Source of the DNA: an uncultured Christensenellaceae bacterium
GTDB lineage: Bacteria > Bacillota > Clostridia > Christensenellales > MGBC116941
NCBI GenBank assembly: GCA_910585035.1
Contig: CAJUEF010000008.1
Span: 19,345 to 29,331, forward strand
Length of the DNA: 9,987 nucleotides
Reading direction: 5' to 3'
This document shows positions 6,249 through 9,987 of this stretch, piece after piece (within the stretch, counting starts at the first letter, position 1; each line of letters starts with the position of its first letter). The notes under the pieces were generated by a model, which had not been told where the DNA came from, ran no database searches, and saw only the letters and a program-made list of their open reading frames with translations. A program made the translations under genes and the position numbers.

Positions 6249-7310
6249 TTAGAAAATCGAACGTCTGTTGTAATCCCTAACAGGTGAATATGCAGACATT
6301 GCGTCTAAATTTTCAAGAGATTTTCCCGTTCCAAGTGCAACACAGGAAACGGCATCCTCAGCGACATAACAAGGAATCTTTGTGTGCTCTGCAACAAGCC
6401 TGTCAAGACCATAAAGAAGCGCACCGCCACCTGTCATACATATTCCATTTTCAGCAATATCAGCCGCAAGCTCAGGTGGGGTTCTTTCCAAAACATTGTG
6501 AACCACCTCTAAAATATCCTGAAGAGGCTTATCAAGCGCAACTATTGTTTCGTTGGAACTTATATTAAGAGTTTTCGGCAATCCGGTAATATTACTTCCT
6601 ATTTCACCGCCAATAAATCTGCCGGTAACATCCATATAAGTATTTTCTTTTCTTGGGAAAGCCGAGCCAATAGTTATTTTTATTTCCTCTGCCGTTCTCT
6701 CTCCAATAAGTAAATTATGTTTCTCTTTCATGTATTTCACAATAGCTTCATCAAATTTATCCCCTGCAATTTTTATACTTTGAGTAACAACAGGATTTCC
6801 AAGGGATATTACCGCAACATCAGTAGTACCGCCGCCAATATCAAGCACCATTGTGCCATAAGGCGCAGCTATATCTATACCTGCTCCAATGGCAGCAGCT
6901 ATAGGTTCTTCAATTATATATGTATTTCTTGCTCCGGCGTCATTACTGGCTTCAATAACAGAACGTCTTTCAACATCCGTAACGCCGCTTGGCACACAAA
7001 CGATAACCCGGGGTTTAAAAAATAATCTTCTTCCAACTACTTTCCTAAGAAAATATCTAAGCATTTCTTCCGTAACGTCAAAGTTAGATATAACACCGTC
7101 TTTAAGAGGTCTTATTGCAACAATATTACCGGGAGTACGACCTATCATTCGCCTGGCCTCGTCACCAACCTGCAAAATTTTATTTGTATTTTTATCTATA
7201 GCAACCACCGACGGTTCTCTTAAAACAATTCCCTTACCCTTAACATAAACAAGCACAGTGGAAGTACCTAAATCAATACCTACATCATGGCTGTTAAGAA
7301 ACTCAAACAT
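6249..7310 (-). CDS. mbl: MreB/Mbl-type rod-shape actin homologue
   Basis: A bacterial actin that forms membrane-bound filaments and guides side-wall peptidoglycan synthesis. Actin-fold motifs are all present: phosphate-1 GIDLGTSTVLV (11–21), GRTPGNIVAIRPLKDGVI (57–74), VPSGVTDVERR (107–117), EEPIAAAIGAG (134–144), phosphate-2 DIGGGTTDVAV (157–167), LLIGERTAEEIK (200–211) and the adenosine motif MTGGGALLYGLD (292–303). The protein is 353 residues with an early MFEF amphipathic start, as in MreB proteins. The frame is open upstream to a TTG at 7400, but a sigma-A promoter overlaps that stretch and AAAGGA (7317–7322) sits 6 bases before the ATG at 7308–7310, so that ATG is chosen. Placement directly after spoIIID matches the spoIIID–mbl order of Bacillus subtilis, which favours the Mbl name over MreB. 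Confidence 0.94.
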   Translation of the reverse strand: MFEFLNSHDVGIDLGTSTVLVYVKGKGIVLREPSVVAIDKNTNKILQVGDEARRMIGRTPGNIVAIRPLKDGVISNFDVTEEMLRYFLRKVVGRRLFFKPRVIVCVPSGVTDVERRSVIEASNDAGARNTYIIEEPIAAAIGAGIDIAAPYGTMVLDIGGGTTDVAVISLGNPVVTQSIKIAGDKFDEAIVKYMKEKHNLLIGERTAEEIKITIGSAFPRKENTYMDVTGRFIGGEIGSNITGLPKTLNISSNETIVALDKPLQDILEVVHNVLERTPPELAADIAENGICMTGGGALLYGLDRLVAEHTKIPCYVAEDAVSCVALGTGKSLENLDAMSAYSPVRDYNRRSIF

Positions 7311-7382
7311 ACTTTTTCCTTTCATTTTCTTTTGTATATTATCAAAAGCATCAAATATATGCATAAATAGCTGTTTTATTTT

Positions 7383-7411
7383 ATTATAGACTATACTCAA
7401 GCTTTTTTCAA
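7383..7411 (-). promoter_or_regulatory. Sigma-A promoter for mbl and the LCP gene
   Basis: On the minus strand: TTGAAA (7406–7411), a 17-base spacer, then a perfect TATAAT (7383–7388). It begins immediately after the spoIIID stop codon (7415–7417). The expected start near 7376 gives a leader of about 65 bases before the mbl ATG and separates vegetative expression of mbl from spoIIID. Confidence 0.75.
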
Positions 7412-7414
7412 CTT

Positions 7415-7678
7415 TTATGTTTGTTTTTTCTTTTTTCCTTTGTATTTAAGATGTGTAGCTTTTCCTCCTCTTATGTGTCTTTCCGCTTTGTTTTTTTCTA
7501 AAACTGCGCTGACCTGTTTATATAGTTTCTTATTTATCTTCTGTAATCTTTCTGTTAAATCCTTATGCACTGTTGACTTGCTAACCTTAAATACCTTTGC
7601 TGCACTTCTAACCGTTTCTTTTGTATCCAGAATATAATGGGCTATTTCAACAGCCCTTTTTTCTATATATTCTTTCAC
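7415..7678 (-). CDS. spoIIID: Sporulation transcription factor SpoIIID
   Basis: SpoIIID is a small DNA-binding protein made in the mother cell during sporulation, where it represses and activates many sigma-E genes and helps switch to sigma-K. The 87-residue product matches the family closely in length and sequence: YIEKRAVEIAHYILDTKETV at the N-terminus, a helix-turn-helix with VRSAAKVFKVSKSTVHKDL (about 23–41), and ERHIRGGKATHLKYKGKKKK, the conserved C-terminal region with a basic tail that also touches DNA. The start is GTG (7676–7678) with a strong site, GGGGG at 7686–7690, 7 bases upstream. It precedes mbl on the same strand. Its presence shows that the organism belongs to an endospore-forming lineage. 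Confidence 0.97.
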   Translation of the reverse strand: MKEYIEKRAVEIAHYILDTKETVRSAAKVFKVSKSTVHKDLTERLQKINKKLYKQVSAVLEKNKAERHIRGGKATHLKYKGKKKKQT

Positions 7679-7710
7679 AATTGTGCCCCCTTTATATATC
7701 CTTTTCTAGA

Positions 7711-7740
7711 TATATATGAGGACAATCAATGTTTATATGA
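7711..7740 (-). promoter_or_regulatory. Candidate sigma-E promoter of spoIIID
   Basis: On the minus strand: TCATATA (7734–7740), 15 bases, CATATATA (7711–7718). The -35 and the CATA half of the -10 resemble the sigma-E consensus (about KMATATT, then CATACAHT), and spoIIID is known to be sigma-E dependent in Bacillus. The second half of the -10 fits poorly and the region is AT-rich. Confidence 0.35.
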
Positions 7741-7763
7741 ATGTTTTACTCATGAAAATAATA

Positions 7764-7789
7764 AGAAAAAAACAAAGCCAATGGTTTTT
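7764..7789 (-). terminator. Possible weak terminator after the LysR gene
   Basis: On the minus strand AAAACC, loop ATT, GG plus a T-rich run with one or two bulges, followed by a TTTGTTTTTTT tract just past the LysR stop. The stem is short and broken, so this is only a possibility. The rest of 7679–7763 holds the spoIIID ribosome binding site and its candidate promoter. Confidence 0.3.
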
Positions 7790-7792
7790 CTA

Positions 7793-8683
7793 TTAACCCC
7801 ATTTACTTTGTATTTTTTCCAAGAATGCCTCAGCAGCCGGAGAAAACACTTGATATTTTTTCCAAATTATATTCAGCCCCGATTCCAAAGGCGGATAAAG
7901 AGGCCTAAAGCAAAGAGCGCTGCTATCTGACGTATCCGCAATTTTATCAATAGAAATAGCATATCCAACGCCTCGTTCCACCATAACCGCCGCATTGTAT
8001 AATAAATTAAAAGTAGTTACAACATTCATATTTTTATAATCGTCTCCAAACCATTTCATATATGCGTTGTCTGACTGCCCCCCGGTTATTGCCTGCCGTG
8101 AACATAAAACAGGGCGACCAAGCAAGTCCTCCTTTGTTATATATTCCTTTGTGGCAAGAGAACTGTCTTTGCGCATAATAACTCCCCAAACATCCTTTGC
8201 AGGCATAGGAAGATAGTCATATTTGGATATATCTGCGGGATCAATAACTATTCCAAAATCCAGCAGTCCCCTGTCCAGCTTTTCCGTTACATCTATGGAA
8301 TTCCCACTATACAGATGATAACGAATGTTCGGATGTTCATCTAGGAGCTCTTTAACAACCTCACCAATTAGTTTTATTGCCTTCGTCTCTCCACCGCCAA
8401 TGTAAATGTCTCCGCTTAAAACTGCACCCATTGATGAAAATTCTTCCCAAGTTTTATCTACCATATCTATTATCTCTTCCGCCCTTTTTCGAAAAATTAT
8501 ACCCTCCGGCGTTAAGGTCATACTGTGGCTTTTTCTGTAAAATAAAGGGTGGCCCAGTTCTTCCTCCAGCTCTTTAATCTGCCTGGATAACGTCGGCTGG
8601 GTTATGTGAAGAAAGTTGGAAGCGTTTGTAATGCTTTCTTCCCTTGCTATAGCTAAAAAATAACGAAGAACCCGTATTTCCAT
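7793..8683 (-). CDS. LysR-family transcriptional regulator
   Basis: A cytosolic DNA-binding regulator of 296 residues, the normal length. The N-terminal winged helix-turn-helix (about 1–60) contains LRYFLAIAREESITNAS, LHITQPTLSRQIKELEEELG and PLFYR, all classic for LysR proteins, followed by LTPEG and a linker helix. From about 90 onward is the periplasmic-binding-protein-like sensor domain that binds a small effector, with DFGIVIDP at its hinge. The ligand cannot be read from sequence. The start is ATG (8681–8683), with AGGATGG upstream. The gene diverges from the small protein and alcohol dehydrogenase genes across 164 bases, the usual arrangement when a LysR protein controls its neighbour. 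Its own promoter was not clearly resolved. Confidence 0.95.
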   Translation of the reverse strand: MEIRVLRYFLAIAREESITNASNFLHITQPTLSRQIKELEEELGHPLFYRKSHSMTLTPEGIIFRKRAEEIIDMVDKTWEEFSSMGAVLSGDIYIGGGETKAIKLIGEVVKELLDEHPNIRYHLYSGNSIDVTEKLDRGLLDFGIVIDPADISKYDYLPMPAKDVWGVIMRKDSSLATKEYITKEDLLGRPVLCSRQAITGGQSDNAYMKWFGDDYKNMNVVTTFNLLYNAAVMVERGVGYAISIDKIADTSDSSALCFRPLYPPLESGLNIIWKKYQVFSPAAEAFLEKIQSKWG

Positions 8684-8731
8684 AATGATTTACCATCCTA
8701 ACCAAATAATATTACTAATTAAATGTTTAAA

Positions 8732-8765
8732 ATACAGTTTACCATACAGTGATATGCCTGTAAAG
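8732..8765. promoter_or_regulatory. Candidate LysR operator in the divergent intergenic region
   Basis: ATACAGT occurs twice, at 8732–8738 and 8744–8750, a 12-base period. The second copy also forms an inverted repeat, TACAG (8745–8749), 8 bases, CTGTA (8758–8762). It lies about 30–60 bases upstream of the plus-strand -35 box, where a LysR activator would bind. The spacing does not follow the strict T-N11-A rule, so this is tentative. Confidence 0.4.
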
Positions 8766-8791
8766 CAATTTGTATCATCTAAATTAGGTAT

Positions 8792-8820
8792 TTGTTATTT
8801 AAAATTAGCGCGGTTATAAT
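8792..8820 (+). promoter_or_regulatory. Sigma-A promoter of the small-protein/alcohol-dehydrogenase operon
   Basis: TTGTTA (8792–8797), a 17-base spacer, then a perfect TATAAT (8815–8820). The expected start is near 8827, only about 5 bases before the AGGAGG (8833–8838) of the first gene, so the leader would be very short. The weak -35 box fits a promoter that relies on an activator. Confidence 0.65.
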
Positions 8821-8847
8821 AAAAACAAATCGAGGAGGAATTGCAAA

Positions 8848-9093
8848 ATGGTAAATATCACGCAAAACCAGGAGTTTAAAATAAAAAGAAATTTGACAGA
8901 CGCCGGCTGCAGCACTTCACAAATTGAACAGTTCATTAACCTTGTGCAAGAAAAAAAGCGTCCGGAACAATATCGTTTTTTGTCTTGTCATAAGCTGGAA
9001 TTATTAAAAAAACTTCATGAGAACCAGCGTAAAGTTGACTGCCTTGATTTTATGGTATATGCAATGAAAAAAGAAGATAATGAAAATTTTTAG
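8848..9093 (+). CDS. Small protein of unknown function, 81 residues
   Basis: A real gene by its signals: AGGAGG (8833–8838) 9 bases before the ATG, a consensus promoter upstream, and its stop codon TAG built into the AGGAGG of the next gene. The protein is charged and looks helical, with three cysteines (Cys21, Cys47, Cys65), no signal peptide and no membrane segment, so it should be cytosolic. Visible blocks are NLTDAGCS (15–22), LSCHKLELLKKLHENQ (45–60) and KVDCLDFMVYAMKK (62–75). I remember similar short proteins (DAGC then LLxxLHxxQxxxDCLDY) beside oxidoreductase genes in other Clostridia, but I cannot name a domain. Tight coupling to the alcohol dehydrogenase suggests a role in the same process; any specific role, such as redox sensing or partner binding, would be a guess. 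Confidence 0.85.
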   Translation: MVNITQNQEFKIKRNLTDAGCSTSQIEQFINLVQEKKRPEQYRFLSCHKLELLKKLHENQRKVDCLDFMVYAMKKEDNENF

Positions 9094-9106
9094 GAGGTAT
9101 TTGAAA

Positions 9107-9987
9107 ATGAATATGAACTTTGATTTTTACAATCCTACACGAATTTTATTTGGACGTGGAAAAATTAACGAATTAGGAAACTCCATAAGCGAAATGCGCT
9201 CTACTGGCAGCCTTGGTAAAAAAGCAATTCTCCTTATGTCCAATGGAAAATCAGCAAAAATAAGTGGCGCATACGACAAAACAGTTACGCAGCTTAAAAA
9301 TGCCGGCATAGAATTTGCAGAGTTTCCAAAGGTTATGGAAAATCCAAAAAAAGATATGATTATGGAAGGCGCTGCTTTTGCAAGAAATAACGGCTGTGAT
9401 TTCATAGTTGCTCTTGGTGGCGGTGCAGTGCTTGATTCTTCTGTTGCAATTTCCGCCATGGCAACAAATGACGGTGATTTATGGGATTACGTTAGCGGAG
9501 GTACGGGAAAAGGAAAGCCCCTTGCAAATGCAGGGCTCCCTATTGTAACGATTACTTTAACTGCGGGTACAGGTTCGGAAATAAACTGCTGGGGTGTAAT
9601 CTCAAACCCTGAAACCCAGGAGAAAATCGGATTTGGAAATCCTGCTTTAAATCCTGTTTTAGCAGTTGTTGATCCTGAGCTAATGCTCACCGTACCCGCA
9701 AAATACACGGCATATCAAGGCTTTGACGCTTTGTTCCACAACACTGAAGTAATGATGAGTAACGGCGTAAACATCTTTAGCGAAGCCATCGCTCTTTCCG
9801 CTATTGAAAATATATCTAAATATCTTCCTCGCGCAGTAAAAGATGGTAATGATATAGAAGCTCGTGAGCGGGTAGCTTATGCCAGCACGGTAGCAGGAAT
9901 CACAATGCAGCTTACCTCCACTACAGCACAGCACTCTATGGAGCACTCAATGAGCGCATACCATCCAAACCTTCCCCACGGCGCCGG
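9107..9987 (+). CDS. Iron-containing alcohol dehydrogenase (butanol dehydrogenase/YqhD-like), C-terminus cut by window edge
   Basis: A group III NAD(P)-dependent alcohol dehydrogenase that interconverts aldehydes and alcohols in fermentation or aldehyde detoxification. 293 of about 385 residues are visible. The opening NFDFYNPTRILFGRG is typical of the butanol dehydrogenase/YqhD branch. The four metal-ligand positions are present: Asp207 and His211 in GFDALFH, His280 in MEHSM, and His291 in LPHGA. His276 lies nearby. TLTAGTGSEIN near 149–159 is the family's substrate/cofactor loop. The nucleotide-binding loop reads GGGAVLDSS where the family usually has GGGSxxDxAK. AGGAGG (9092–9097) overlaps the stop codon of the preceding gene and lies 9 bases before the ATG, so the two genes are translated together. 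Substrate and cofactor preference cannot be told from sequence. Confidence 0.94.
   Translation, partial: MNMNFDFYNPTRILFGRGKINELGNSISEMRSTGSLGKKAILLMSNGKSAKISGAYDKTVTQLKNAGIEFAEFPKVMENPKKDMIMEGAAFARNNGCDFIVALGGGAVLDSSVAISAMATNDGDLWDYVSGGTGKGKPLANAGLPIVTITLTAGTGSEINCWGVISNPETQEKIGFGNPALNPVLAVVDPELMLTVPAKYTAYQGFDALFHNTEVMMSNGVNIFSEAIALSAIENISKYLPRAVKDGNDIEARERVAYASTVAGITMQLTSTTAQHSMEHSMSAYHPNLPHGA

Noticed and set aside
6889..7248. Long plus-strand open frame opposite mbl
   Set aside because: Antisense to a strongly conserved actin gene, with no recognisable family or start signals.
7311..7400. N-terminal extension of mbl from a TTG at 7400
   Set aside because: The sigma-A -10 box overlaps this stretch, a ribosome binding site precedes the ATG at 7310, and the added residues do not resemble MreB proteins.

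Overview
The window looks like ordinary chromosomal DNA from a low-G+C, endospore-forming member of the Firmicutes, most likely class Clostridia. The reasons are the AT-rich sequence with strong AGGAGG-type ribosome binding sites, the SpoIIID–Mbl gene pair typical of spore formers, a RecD2-type helicase, and a fermentative-type iron-containing alcohol dehydrogenase. The genus cannot be decided from this window. No prophage, insertion sequence, CRISPR array, rRNA or tRNA gene was seen.

Layout. (1) Positions 1–3835, minus strand: a tight operon reading metK (SAM synthetase), recD2 (SF1B DNA helicase), comF (cut by the window edge). metK has a clear sigma-A promoter and a short leader. The stop of metK and the TTG start of recD2 lie in one frame with a single codon between them. 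recD2 and comF overlap by 8 bases. (2) Positions 3836–4103: an intergenic stretch with outward promoters for both sides and two strong palindromes of the same geometry (14-bp stem, 4-base loop), probably copies of a dispersed repeat. (3) Positions 4104–4823, plus strand: a short TtcA-family tRNA thiolation enzyme, ending at a terminator that also serves the converging LCP gene. (4) Positions 4862–7678, minus strand: spoIIID (sporulation transcription factor), mbl (MreB-like cell-shape actin) and an LCP-family cell-wall glycopolymer transferase. mbl has its own sigma-A promoter just after spoIIID, so mbl and the LCP gene can be expressed in growing cells independently of sporulation. (5) Positions 7793–9987: a LysR regulator on the minus strand, diverging from a plus-strand pair made of an 81-residue protein of unknown function and an iron-dependent alcohol dehydrogenase (cut by the right edge). 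This resembles a locally regulated alcohol/aldehyde redox module.

Starts were moved from the longest reading frame in two cases (mbl and LCP), because ribosome binding sites, and for mbl a promoter, lie inside the longer frame. Most of the window is conserved housekeeping sequence. The items most worth a second look are the paired palindromes before ttcA, the small cysteine-bearing protein in the LysR/dehydrogenase module, the altered nucleotide-binding loop of that dehydrogenase, and the repeat-built tail of the LCP protein. I found no convincing evidence of a wholly new system.
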